Below are positions 45,896 through 57,113 of a stretch of DNA of 64,000 nt, piece by piece (positions within the stretch are counted from its first letter, which is position 1; the number at the start of each line of letters is the position of its first letter). The position numbers and the translations under genes were made by a program. The notes beneath the pieces are model-generated. The model saw only the letters and a program-made list of their open reading frames with translations, had not been told where the DNA came from and searched no databases. The stretch comes from Siderastrea radians (taxonomy: Eukaryota; Cnidaria; Anthozoa; Scleractinia; Rhizangiidae), in NCBI GenBank assembly GCA_964017195.1, contig OZ024895.1, forward strand, positions 22,940,733 to 23,004,732, written 5' to 3'.

Positions 45896-46993
45896 CTAGA
45901 AGCTTTTTCTTCTTTCCTTTATTATCTCTGGCTTGATCGCAATGTCTGGACAAGAAATTGAGCGAGATATAACAGACGCTTGATCACAGCGAATCCTACG
46001 AGGTCCAAGTATAGTGGGCGGAAAATTCTCCCTTTTGGTTTCTTCAACGTTTTCGATATCTGTCTCGTTTTTACAATAAATCGATTTAACGCCATATATC
46101 AGCGCTTTCAATTTGTCTGAAATAAGTTTCAGTCTAATTAACACGATGAACGGATTTACAGCACTCGGAACAGAAAGCGTGAACATTATGGCAAATACGA
46201 GCCAAATTTTTGCTTGGTTTTCCAGTCCCAGCCATATTCTGCCTTTAATTACTGCTGGTAAATACGAAATCAGAGTAACCATCAGCAGTATTAAGATTGT
46301 GTAGATGGCCTTTTTTCGCATCTTTGTGCTCAGTGAATTGTGAGCGTTTTGTGCTACATCAGCTACTGGGCCTCGACGCTTTCTGAGTTTCCACAACGAT
46401 AAACCACCAAACACCAAAATCACCAAAACGAACACGGGAGCAACATACCTACTAAGTTTTTGACCGCTTCCCTTTGCGTAGAGTTCTCTGTAATCTACAA
46501 CTGGTGCATTTCCGATGTCTATTTCATATAGAGGGATGTAGGTAAACAGAACGATCGTTAATATAACCAGCCATTTAATAAGAATTATGGCAATCATTTT
46601 TACCATAGACTTGTTCACTTTATAGAAGAATGGCCAGCATACAGCCAGATATCTGTCGACCATTTGTAATGCCATGAAGGAGAGCGATAGTAGCGATAAA
46701 AATAAGTGTAGAAACGAAACAATCCAGGCAAATGTTTTACCACGACAATTGGGAATGTCATAAACCAAGTAGCAAATGGAGAGAGGAATGTTAATGACAC
46801 TATTGAGCAAATCGATGACTGCAAGATCAACGAAAAGAGCATGATGCACTGTTCGAAGAGTTTTGTGGCGAATAAACAAGAAAATGAACAAACCATTTCC
46901 AACAACAGCGGCCAGTAGAAGGAAAATGAAGAGAGTGGTCTGAACTGGTGCACTGTAACCACTGTCGCTGCTCTCTTCGTTTAAAGAGGCCAT
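45896..46993 (-). CDS. Rhodopsin-class (class A) G protein-coupled receptor, orphan
   Basis: Intronless, 365 residues, seven hydrophobic helices. Class A marks are N33 in TM1 (VVGNGLF), D61 in TM2 (LAVIDLLN), C83 before TM3, DRY at 113-115 (MVDRYLAVCWP), W141 in TM4, P186 in TM5, P246 in TM6 and N280-P281 in TM7. The N-terminus is short with no signal peptide, as usual for this class. Oddities: the loop between TM4 and TM5 (DIGNAPVVDYRELYAKGSGQ) has no cysteine to pair with C83. TM6 reads SYLPAV instead of CWxP. TM7 reads NPFIVLI instead of NPxxY. The 70-residue tail has Cys/Ser/Arg clusters. Such lineage-specific, single-exon receptors are numerous in cnidarians; ligand unknown, plasma membrane expected. 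Confidence 0.92.
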   Translation of the reverse strand: MASLNEESSDSGYSAPVQTTLFIFLLLAAVVGNGLFIFLFIRHKTLRTVHHALFVDLAVIDLLNSVINIPLSICYLVYDIPNCRGKTFAWIVSFLHLFLSLLSLSFMALQMVDRYLAVCWPFFYKVNKSMVKMIAIILIKWLVILTIVLFTYIPLYEIDIGNAPVVDYRELYAKGSGQKLSRYVAPVFVLVILVFGGLSLWKLRKRRGPVADVAQNAHNSLSTKMRKKAIYTILILLMVTLISYLPAVIKGRIWLGLENQAKIWLVFAIMFTLSVPSAVNPFIVLIRLKLISDKLKALIYGVKSIYCKNETDIENVEETKRENFPPTILGPRRIRCDQASVISRSISCPDIAIKPEIIKERRKSF

Positions 46994-48110
46994 GTTTTTA
47001 CTCTTTAGCCGCTTGATACACCCTGTGCTGTTTGCTAGCTTTTAAAAACAAGATGTTCTGAAGAGAGCTTTAAACTTTTACATTACAATGCCCTTTGAAG
47101 GTTTAGTCGGCTTACTCTAATTACATTTATCATACAATTATAGCGGATAGACCTCATTGTCCGATGAAGATAATGTTTTCCTGAACCTTAGGTCACTGTA
47201 AAACGTCTTCAGTGCTGTTGTGAAAACAAGACGTCCTAAATAGAGAACTTTGGACCAATAGCTTTTTACGTTTAGTCAATCTTTAAGTGTAATTAAGTAC
47301 GGTTAAGTACGTTACAATGATTAACTATAATTAAGTACGTTACAATAATAAAATAATTCAAGCATCTGTCACCAAAATATGAGGGAAAAGAAATCGAGAC
47401 AATTAAGTTAACAAAAACTGTATTTCAAAATGTAAATTTTTGATATTCTGTGCAGCTGCGATAAGTTTTATTGATTTTATACGGGAAAAACAGTCGTTTA
47501 CGTAAATAAGATAAATAGAGATGCAATATGCTGTAAGGTAAACACTGTTTTGATTCTGCGTTACCAGGGCATGAAGTGTTCCCTTAAAGGGGCTACACGT
47601 CATGGGTATTTTATGTCGAAGATGAAAATTCTCTTTACGTTATCACTACTTGTTCAAGCAATCAAGTGATGAGAATAAAGAAAGTGATCACCAAGGATAA
47701 GATTCTTGATATTTCGACAAATTCTCCTTACTATTTCCATAAGAAATGTATATAGAACAGTAAGGAGAATATGCATTTTTATGTCAGGGCTTAAACGGTT
47801 AAATCAAAACCAAGAACGTATTCTTATAAAATGATCTTATAGCTCCAAGAAAAATACATATAGGAAGTGAATTCATAATGGGGAACAAAACGTAATTAGT
47901 TTATAAGGGTTTTTGATAGACACGAGAGGAAACTTGAAAAAGGCGGCCTGATTTTTTTCCAAGTTGCAATCTGTTTCCATCTTGACCATCCCTGACCAAA
48001 GGCATTTATTTACAGTTTCACTAGTGCACTAGTGGAATAGTTTTTGTGGAATCGTTTGATACTCTTAGCTATTGAAGTCTTTTGTTACTATTTGAAACAT
48101 CGTATTTAAC
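46994..48110. other. 5' flank of the GPCR gene, with a decayed TTAA-MITE
   Basis: No exon recognised. About 47640-47802 is an inverted, truncated member of the 'CCCTTTAAACCCC' MITE family ('gataagattc', 'caaattctccttact', 'gggcttaaacggttaa'). Confidence 0.4.
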
Positions 48111-48512
48111 CCCCGGGGGGGGGGTGCTCCCTATAATGGGCTATACGGGGAGGCTCCGCCCGAAAGGGGTACCTTTTTCAGGCTTCAGGTATACAAAAGG
48201 GTAGGGATTTCACGAGCTGAAGTATATGAAAGGGTAGGGAAATCTGTCATTTAGGTATTTAAAAGGGCCTTTAATTAAAATATTTCGAGTAGACGCACCT
48301 TATGACCCATCATTTTAATTTATTAAACGCTACATGAAAACGACAAGAAGACTTCCTTCCAAGGGTTTAGAAAAGGAATGCACTGCTCTTAAGTAGGTAT
48401 GTGAAAGGGGTACCATTTTTCAATGGAAGGTATACGGAAAGGGTACCTCAGTTCTGTCAAAAATGGTATATAAAAGGGTAAGGGGTTGGACCTCGGGGCG
48501 GAGCCTCCAACA
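48111..48512. mobile_element. G/C-run-ended MITE-like repeat
   Basis: Begins CCCGGGGGGGGGGTGCTCCC followed by 'gggaggctccgcccg' style text and ends 'cctcggggcggagcctcc', giving short TIRs. Internal 'aaaagggta' / 'gaaaggggtacc' units recur at least six times in register, like a degenerate tandem array. Similar in design to 29810-30122. Confidence 0.65.
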
Positions 48513-48523
48513 AATATAGGTTT

Positions 48524-48680
48524 GAATTTTGCATTAGCAGCTAATCAATAGAAATGTTACTGTTAAGTTATTCAGCCGCAGCGTGTGAACATAAAACAAA
48601 AGATTGTGCACGGTTGTGTGCTTTTAAGGCCATTGTTACGGCCTTCAAAACTTGCTAGATTTCATAACCAGTTTGACGAC
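48524..48680. repeat. Dispersed repeat, copy 1 (other at 54491-54652)
   Basis: Shares 'agcagctaatcaatagaaat', 'gttactgttaa', 'cagcgtgtgaacataaaac' and 'cataaccagt' in order with the second copy, same orientation. Non-coding, family unknown. Confidence 0.75.
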
Positions 48681-48871
48681 TCTTTTCACACATATTCATA
48701 AAACATCTCTTTTTTTTACCAAAAGAATTATTCACGATATTTGTGTGAAGTTAAACAGATTTAACACCAACTTGCAAGTGATAATTCCTCTCGAGTAAGC
48801 GTGGCCTTTCGAACCAGCTGCGGCACGTTTCTCGCAAACCCCGGAAATTTTCTGGCCCCTGAAAGAGCCCG

Positions 48872-49112
48872 TTGTAGAAATGTGATGAACTCATTCTACA
48901 AAGCTGTTATTTTAGGATGTCTCTAAGATAAGAAATATTTAGCTTACAGCAAAATTTCATGCTAAGCACCTTCTTTGTTTTCAAGATAGAGTGTGTATTA
49001 TCGTACCCGAAAATTTTCAGGGCTTTCGAGAAACGCACGCCGCCCAGGGTCATCCAAAATAACGTAAAATAGTTGATAAACTACTAAAATTAATAGTAGG
49101 ATAATAAGTTCT
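48872..49112. repeat. Direct repeat, copy 1 (copy 2 at 49448-49635)
   Basis: About 200 bp ('gtagaaatgtgatgaactca', 'gatgtctctaagataagaaa', 'gttgataaactactaaaat') is repeated 575 bp downstream in the same orientation with small gaps. No coding potential. Confidence 0.75.
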
Positions 49113-49447
49113 AATAACACGATTATGCATTCTTATGATAATACAGGACTGTGAATGGAACTCAGTTACTCCCAAAGTCACGAGATCGAGAAATTACTGA
49201 CAGATACGTGATCTGTTCGTTGTACTAATTACAAGAAAGCCCAATGGGCATTTTAGCCGGCTGTTCTGACCTACCCTACCCCCAGGGTAACAAATGTTAG
49301 CACGATGCCGTATTTATACGAACTATCGTGACGAAAAGTGTGACTGTGTGACACAATATTTTGACTATTGGGGTAAATTTTGATCAAGAGAAACGAAATG
49401 TAGTTCGAGTTAGCGGGGAATTCGAGTTATCCAAGTTCGAGGCATCT

Positions 49448-49635
49448 GTAGAAATGTGAAGAACTCATTCTACAAGGCTGTTATTTTAAGATGTCTCTAA
49501 GATAAGAAATATTAAGCTTACAGCAAAGTTTCATGGTAAGTAACCTCTTTGTTTGCAAGATACAGTGTGAATTACCGTGTCCGAAATTAAGTTGATAAAC
49601 TACTAAAATGAATGATAAGATAATAAGTTCTGTAA
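49448..49635. repeat. Direct repeat, copy 2
   Basis: Second copy of the unit at 48872-49112; it lacks about 55 bp of the first copy's middle ('ttttcagggctttcgagaaa' region). Confidence 0.75.
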
Positions 49636-49992
49636 TGGTTATATAATGTTTAATCGCAGCTGTAACTACAAATTGATAACAATTTTCTTGATCAACGCTG
49701 GGACTGCTTTTTTTTATCCTGTTATTATTTTTTTAGGTGTTGCAGGAAAACCTGCAAATCATAAGCGTCCCGATAGGCTTTTTCAGCCGATTTGTAAAGG
49801 ACACATTTCAGATAACTAGTCTATATCGCAATTTAGTATAATTTTAATGCAAAATTCACCGCGCTACCCGGTGAATGTAACCTTTATCAGGCGCGGCTGC
49901 TAAGCTAAGTTACTTTTTTTTCGTGCGTTGTTTGTCAAGTATTAGGTGGTTTATGTTTACTTTTTGATGTTCACATCTCAAAATTATACTAA

Positions 49993-50097
49993 AACAATTA
50001 TTTGCCTCAGGCTCAGTAAATATTGGCGAATATTAACCTCGCCTTCGGCTCGGTAAATATTCACCAATATTTACTGAGCCTGAGGCGAATAATTGTT
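49993..50097. repeat. Hairpin, ~46-bp arms
   Basis: 'aacaattatttgcctcaggc' ... 'cagtaaatattgg' is mirrored by 'ccaatatttactgagcctga' ... 'ggcgaataattgtt' around a ~15-bp loop ('ctcgccttcggctcgg', itself self-complementary). A short MITE or cruciform-forming site. Confidence 0.8.
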
Positions 50098-50986
50098 AAA
50101 CAAGGAAAAGAAAAGCTTGCACTTACATTCATTGTTTGCTTCAAATTTAAGGCTACTTTCGTATTCTTTTTTTGTTTTCTTAAAAAATTGCAGTATCAAG
50201 CAAACTGCTACCTTATTCCTACGCCCCTTTATACAGAGAATACTCTTAACTCTATTCAGACAAGGCTTTCTTAGCCTTTTGGGATAGGATGGGAATGCGA
50301 GGGTGGTACATCCGTCCTTCCTTAACTTTAACAGTATTAAGGCTATGGCATCGAAACTTCCAAGGGTACATATTACGTCAAAAAATCAAAAAAGTCTTTA
50401 TGTTGCCTTAGCTAATGACGTCACATGATTTCCAAAGGGGCCATCTTGGGATCAGCCATTTTGGATGTCTTGATTTTGTGAAACCTCTCAAAACTGGCAT
50501 AAGGTTAATCAAAGCCGACATAAGAAAACTGAAATGTTTAAATATAAAAGTTACAATATACCTCAAAACAGATATTTTTTCATTGAAGTATAATAAGAAA
50601 TGAAAAAAAGACATATCAAATTGTTCCCAGAAAAATTTTAGGACAAGTCCCAACGTTCGGTGGCTATTACTTGCATAGCAAAAAAAATTGCTTACGTTCA
50701 TCAAAGTCCGTGCGGGCAAATTTCCCCCGGTCTGAATAGGGTTAACATAACTACAAAAGGTGTTGGTTAAATAAATTGAAATACCACTACTACCACAATT
50801 CCTCTTTTTTACACCAACTGTGGATTTTTTTAGTTTAACAACCAAATATTTCCTTCCAGTACATTTCAAACGCACAATCAGCTACACTTCAGCTTCAAGC
50901 TATTTTCACTATCGAGGCACAAGATCGAGTCGTGTATGAGTTCATAGGTATAACTTGGCACTGCATCTCGCAAATGAACTTTCTTT

Positions 50987-51052
50987 CTACACGTCCAAGT
51001 CTTCAACGTTTGCGTAAAGCTGTTCGTCATATTTTTTCATATTAATAAACAT
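50987..51052 (-). CDS. Terminal 66-nt exon of the receptor kinase
   Basis: Acceptor TTTGTTTGTAG, then 21 codons ([21 protein letters not shown]) and TAG at 50987-50989. It joins in phase 0 to GAG|gtgcgt at 52705. It is listed separately because it is easy to miss: reading through the donor at 52705 also gives a short open tail that stops inside a MITE at 52663. Confidence 0.8.
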   Translation of the reverse strand: MFINMKKYDEQLYANVEDLDV

Positions 51053-51333
51053 CTACAAACAAACAAACATGATGCAAAATTTATCATGCTATAATAAACA
51101 TCTGCATACAGAAAAAATACATGAGAAAAAATTGTTAGTTACCTTACGGAGCATTTGTTGTTTGAGCACAGCTAAATTGATCAAATATAACAATAACCAT
51201 AACAAACGCAAATAACACGACGCGCCAATCAGAACTTCGCTTGAAAACCATGCAAAGAGAGCCAAGCAAGGGAAAGTGCAATTCTTTCATCGTTAAAAAT
51301 CAACATGTATAATCCTTTGACAAACAAGGGGGT

Positions 51334-51369
<36 letters not shown>

Positions 51370-54083
51370 GACGTGAAACCCAAAGTTTGGATTTATCAAA
51401 TGAATTGATAAGGTAGATTGGCCACCGTGAAGAGATTGAAAGCTGACGTTTCGAGCGTTAGTCCTTCGTCAGAGCGAATCAAGGAATTGTGGGTTGCACT
51501 TCGTTTATATGGAGAGTGGTAGAGCTACGCTATTGGTGTGAACACGGCAACGCGAAAAACAAAAATAAATAAGTTGAATGAAAAGCGTTAGTTGATACCG
51601 CGGGCATTAAGCGTGCCGATTTGAAAAATGAATTTTTGTTCTAGATTTTTACGGTATCAACGTAACGCACGCTTTTCATTCAACTAATTTATTCTTGTTT
51701 TTCACGTTGCCATGTTCCCACCAATAGCGTAGCTCCACCACTCCCCATATAAACGAAGTGCAATCCACGACTCCTTGATTCGCTCTGACGAAGGGCTAAG
51801 GCTCGAAACGTCAGCTTTCAATCTCTTTACCGTGGCCAATCTACCTTATCAACTCATTTGATAAATCCAAAATTTTGTGTATAATCTTTTGTTTTGCTTC
51901 AACCAATACCCGAGCTATTCTGAGTTGTCAAATTTATTTAGATTGCCTCTATTTCAAAGAGATGTCTGGTACAAATTTACGTTCTGCAAAAATTCATGTG
52001 AAGGCTTTCAGGTGTTGCTAATGGTAACTAGAAAATGGCCTATTATTACTGCTCAGCTAACACTATAGAAAGGAAAACGGTTAATTACATTAGACATGAT
52101 TAAGAATTCACTCCATTGAGGAAGATTGTTTTAACAAGTTCAGAGAAACGAATGATTTTATAAACGAGTAAGGAATTGGAATCACCTTTAACACATTCTT
52201 TAGCATGAATTGCCTTGAGAAAGCGCGGCCCTTATTAACCTTTCACTCCCAGAGTCAGTTATGGAGACATTAAGGTGATTCTAACTTCTGCGTCTGTGGA
52301 TAAAATCATATGGTGTGACCATTCAAATGAAACCTTGTTAGCAGTACTTTCACATGGCACTATTTATATTTAAGTATTTTTCAAAATAAAATTTGGGATT
52401 CATCTTGAATTTTGATTTTAGGCACTCTTGGGAGTGAAAGGGTTAAAGAAACGTTCGACCCTTAACCCTTAAAGCCCCGTATCAACAGGCATGTTCTCCT
52501 CTCTGTCCTCCATATGTTCCTCGTGTTACTAATTGGGAAAATTTGTGTAAACAACAAGACATTTTGTCTTTGGTGACCCCCTTCTTTATTCTCATGTCCT
52601 GTATGTAAGATGAAGTAGCGACACTGTAAGGAGAAATTAGATGCCTGTCACTATATTGGGGCTTAAAGGGTTAAATTAGGATCTTTGCTGCTCAAGAGAC
52701 GCACCTCATGCTGGTTTTCCATTTCCTTCAGTTTGTCTTTCAGGTCAGCAAATGTTGGTCTTGCATTAGGGTTTTTCTGCCAGCACGTCATCATTATTTC
52801 ATACCTGTCACAAAAAATCCCATTTTAACACTGCTTATACGCTTATTTTTTTTGAGAGTTAGATGCTAGCTAACCATGTTCGAAATGCCGCAGGTAAGAA
52901 CGACGTGCTGTTGAAATGGGATATGAAACAGAAACCGTTTTTTTTTTTCACTATCATATTGCATTTGGCAGCCGTGAAACAATTTGACATAAGTTATGGT
53001 GCCTTCAAAATTATTTACAGTTCATCCTCCACGTGCTGTGGTTTTGGCATCCTGTATCCTTCCTGAAGCAAGTTTGCAATTTGTTTGCCATCCATCTGTG
53101 GATATGGAGAACCGCCTGAAACAGAGCAGATTTTGAAACTTAGATTAGCAAACAACTGCTTATGTTGCAATCAGTATCACTGTATTCTTTATTTGATTTT
53201 CTCTTAATAATAAGTCTTCTACCATCGTGGGTTGGATGGATGAGACAAGTTGAAGAACTGGGTCAATAAAGTTACTCAGTAAAATCCTGGGAAGCTTAAG
53301 ATCCGTTTGAATCACTCCCAGCCCTGCCTACATGCGGGAAAAAGTACTAACCTCCAAACTTCGCTCGTTTTTGTGTAGCCGAGTGAGAGTGGATGTAACT
53401 AACGATTCAGTAAGGCAGACAGAATTGAATTCTCAATTTAGATCAAAAGAAACGGCAGAGGTAGGATATATCTGGAAACACAAACTTGGTCGTGGCCAAA
53501 AGGTGGGGTGATTTATCGCTTACGAGTATCATGATTCACGAGGAGTTCCAATGCCCAATTAGACACCAGGTTTTTTCCCTGCTTGTGGCGTAAAGGCAGA
53601 TTAGTGAGATATATAAAAAGACTTCTCAGATTTACAATTTGCCAGAATGAGGACATAAGTCTTTAAGGCCTCAGGGGTAATAAGTTAATTTTTAAATATG
53701 TTTTTAAAGTGCCGCTTCTCTTGCGAACCATATGAAAATCGCTAAGTGAAAATCCTATTTACTTTTTGGTGTAACAATTTATGATCGCTTTAGCCCGTGT
53801 TTGTTGCTTTTGATAACTTTTATCCAATTTTTTTAGCTATCTAACGTCAAGAGAAAAAATAAAAAAATCTAAGGTTGAGGATCGAGAATTACAGACGGAT
53901 GTCAGAAGTCATTACGTAATCTACGTCATGTGACGCCGTTATTGTCATGTGTCCGATATAAAAATGAACCGCTTTTTTTACATACATGGAGCTGAATAAT
54001 ACCTTAAATGCCCTTGGAATTTTCCTTTCCAGACCGATCCAAGAGTGGAACAATTAAGCAATAGAAAACTTTTTCCCTGTTTG

Positions 54084-54128
<45 letters not shown>

Positions 54129-57082
54129 GTTATGCAAACCCGAGACAAAGTCGAGGGTTTGCATAACTTTCGAGAATTCTCCCAACCCTTCGAGTGTTTA
54201 TATCAGACTATGCAAACACAGGAAAAAGCTTTCTTTTGCTTTTATAAAATAACTTTAGTCCTCTCAAAGATCGTGACGTCACGACTGTGTTTACATACTC
54301 TCATGCAGACGCACCTCTCAGCCAATCAGAGCGCGCGTAGTATCTTAGCTATTTTATAAAAAAGTTGTGACGAAAGACATGAAACCAACATCCTTAACCT
54401 GCGCCACAGTTAATAAAAGAAAATGGTTATATATGATTTATTTTTTTTGTTACCGTATTAGCCTTGAACATGAGCAAAAATCAAGAGGTTTTGAATTTTG
54501 TACGAGCAGCTAATCAATAGAAATGTTACTGTTAAATTATTCAGCCACAGCGTGTGAACATAAAACAGAAGATTGGGCACGGTTGTTGTGCTTTTAACAT
54601 AAATTGCAGCACCTTTGTTATGGCTTTCGAAACTTGCAAGGTTTTATAACCAGTCCCTTGAATAACTATGCCCGAGCTAGCTGACCTTAATAAAAGTTAA
54701 TACCAAAAGCCACCAAACTTTGTACCGTTTCCTAAAATTTATCTGAGAACAATTTGGTATGACAAGTCGTTGTTCAACAAGTTTAATGTTTCCACGACAG
54801 CCACTTTTGACAGGCAGTTTCTCAGAATTTTGTATTTTCCTGTTCTTGTAAATTATTGGTTTTACGTATGTTTGACCAATTTTGCTGGTTTTTGGAGGTT
54901 TTGAAAAAATGAAAAAATCCTAGATGGCGGATCTAAGATGGTCGCCGTTTGGAAATCGCGTCGTGATTCCCACGTCATGTGACGTCGTCGGGTCGTCGTC
55001 GGACCTCAAAGGAAGCATTCTTGGACGCTGTGTACCCTGGAATTTTCGCTGTTTTAAACAACGGATTTTGCACCAATTCCTTTAAACTGTCAAGAGGAGT
55101 GAGGCAAGGTTGTCCCCTGTCTCCTTATTTATTTATTTTGTCGGTGGAAATATTAGCATGCAAAATAAGACAAGACAAAGAAATAAAGGGGATTCGAATC
55201 TTCAAAAAAGAAATCAAAATAAGCCAGTTCGCCGACGACACCTCACTATTATGCAGTTCCTGTAAATCGGTTCAAAGAGCGATTGAAGTACTAAATGACT
55301 TCGGTGACGTTTCCGGTCTGAGACTGAACCCAACTAAAACTAAAGCTTTGTGGCTGGGGCCATGGAGAGACTTCCAAGATGAGCCTTTTGAACTCCAGTG
55401 GCCAAAAGATCCAATTAGAGCGTTAGGAATATTTATATCTTACCATCAAAAACAAAACGAGAGAATGAATTTTAAAGCGAAAATCGACAAGTTAAGCACT
55501 ATTCTCGATCTTTGGCAGTCCAGGAGTCTCACTTTATTCGGCAGAAGTCTTATATCTAAAAGTCTTGGAATTTCACAACTGGTGTATTCCATTTCGATTC
55601 TTGACACACCCCCTGAATGTATCAAAGATATTAACTCTCTTATCTTTAGGTTTATTTGGAAAAAAAAGCAAGATAAAATAAAACGTAAAGTAATGGCCCT
55701 TGACTATAAGAATGGAGGTCTGCGTGCACCCAGTATTGAGGTTATGGTCAAATCACTTAAACTAGCATGGATCTCAAGACTGTTAAAAAATGAGCAATCA
55801 TGCGACGAATCCTGGAAGGTGATCCCTAACCACTTCTTGAACAAATATGGCGGTCTTAACTTTTTGTTAAGATGCAATTACAATGAAAAATTTCTGAAAG
55901 GTACCACGTTACCTCTATTTTATAGGTCTATTTTGCAATATTTTTTGGAACTTAAAACTGCCCACAAATGTGTAAACGGGCAAGAACTAGTATTATTCAA
56001 CAACAAAGACATTTTAATTGAAAACCAAACCATATTTCACAAAGACTGGTTCCAAAAAGAAATTTTTTTCATACAAGATCTTTTAAAAGATGATGGCAAA
56101 TTTTTTACTTATCCGGAATTTGTCCGAAGATACGAGCTTAAATGCAATTTTTTAACTTATATGCAAGTTGTCTCGGCAATCCCAAAACATTTAGTCAAAA
56201 AGGCAAGGGAAAAACATTTAGACAAGAGCACCTTTCTAGCCGTAGATGCTTTCCAACTCTCGCCCAATACTGTAATAGACCTACTCAAAATGAAAAACAA
56301 GGATTACTACTGGCTCCTAATTAACAAAGACAATCAAGAGATAAAAGCTGAAGTGAAATGGTCTCGAGACTTGCATTCGGAAGAATTTAGACTAGATGAT
56401 CTTTTCAGCCGTGTTAAAAATGTTTGCAAAGAAAATAAAATGAGAGAATTTTATTTCAAACTTATTCATAGAATAGTGGTGACCAAAAAAGAGCTTTTTT
56501 TCTTCGGTATAGAAGACGACATGTTTTGTTTATTTTGTCAAGAACCTGACTCAATAAGTCACACTTTCTTAAATTGCCGCTGGTCAATTCAGTTCTATTC
56601 GGAGGTTATCAAGTGGTTTAACAAAGAAAATGACACCACCTTCTCGCCAAGCCCCGTAGAAATACTGTTCGGGAAAAAATCAAGCAATTGCTCTCAAGGC
56701 TCGTTTAAATTGTTAAGGAACTTTAATTATACACTCCTGTTTGCCAAATACTATCTATATACACAAAAACTACTCAAAAAAGAAATAAACACGAAAGAGT
56801 ATATTAGGAAACTCACTTTTAAATATCAAATTGAAAAGCTATTTTGAGCAGTTATCAACGCTGTTCTCTAGCCCTCCCCACTACTCTTACTGTTAGTCAT
56901 AAGAAGAATACTGTGTGGTAAACACTCCCTTTTTGTCTTTCTTTAATTTTTATGTATGTATTCTTATTTTAGCGACGTATGTAATGTATCAAGTAATTCT
57001 ACTGTAAATAATGTCACTGTATTGTATATTATTATTTAAAAAAAAAAAAAAAATCCGGATTTGGATTTTCCCAAAGAAACGC

Positions 57083-57113
<31 letters not shown>

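Noticed and set aside
46615..46962. 115-codon - strand frame within the GPCR
   Set aside because: It is the GPCR coding sequence read in another frame.
52663..52804. Receptor kinase ending at TAA 52663 inside the MITE
   Set aside because: A good donor at 52705 joins in phase to an exon at 50987-51052 encoding a typical tail ([10 protein letters not shown]).
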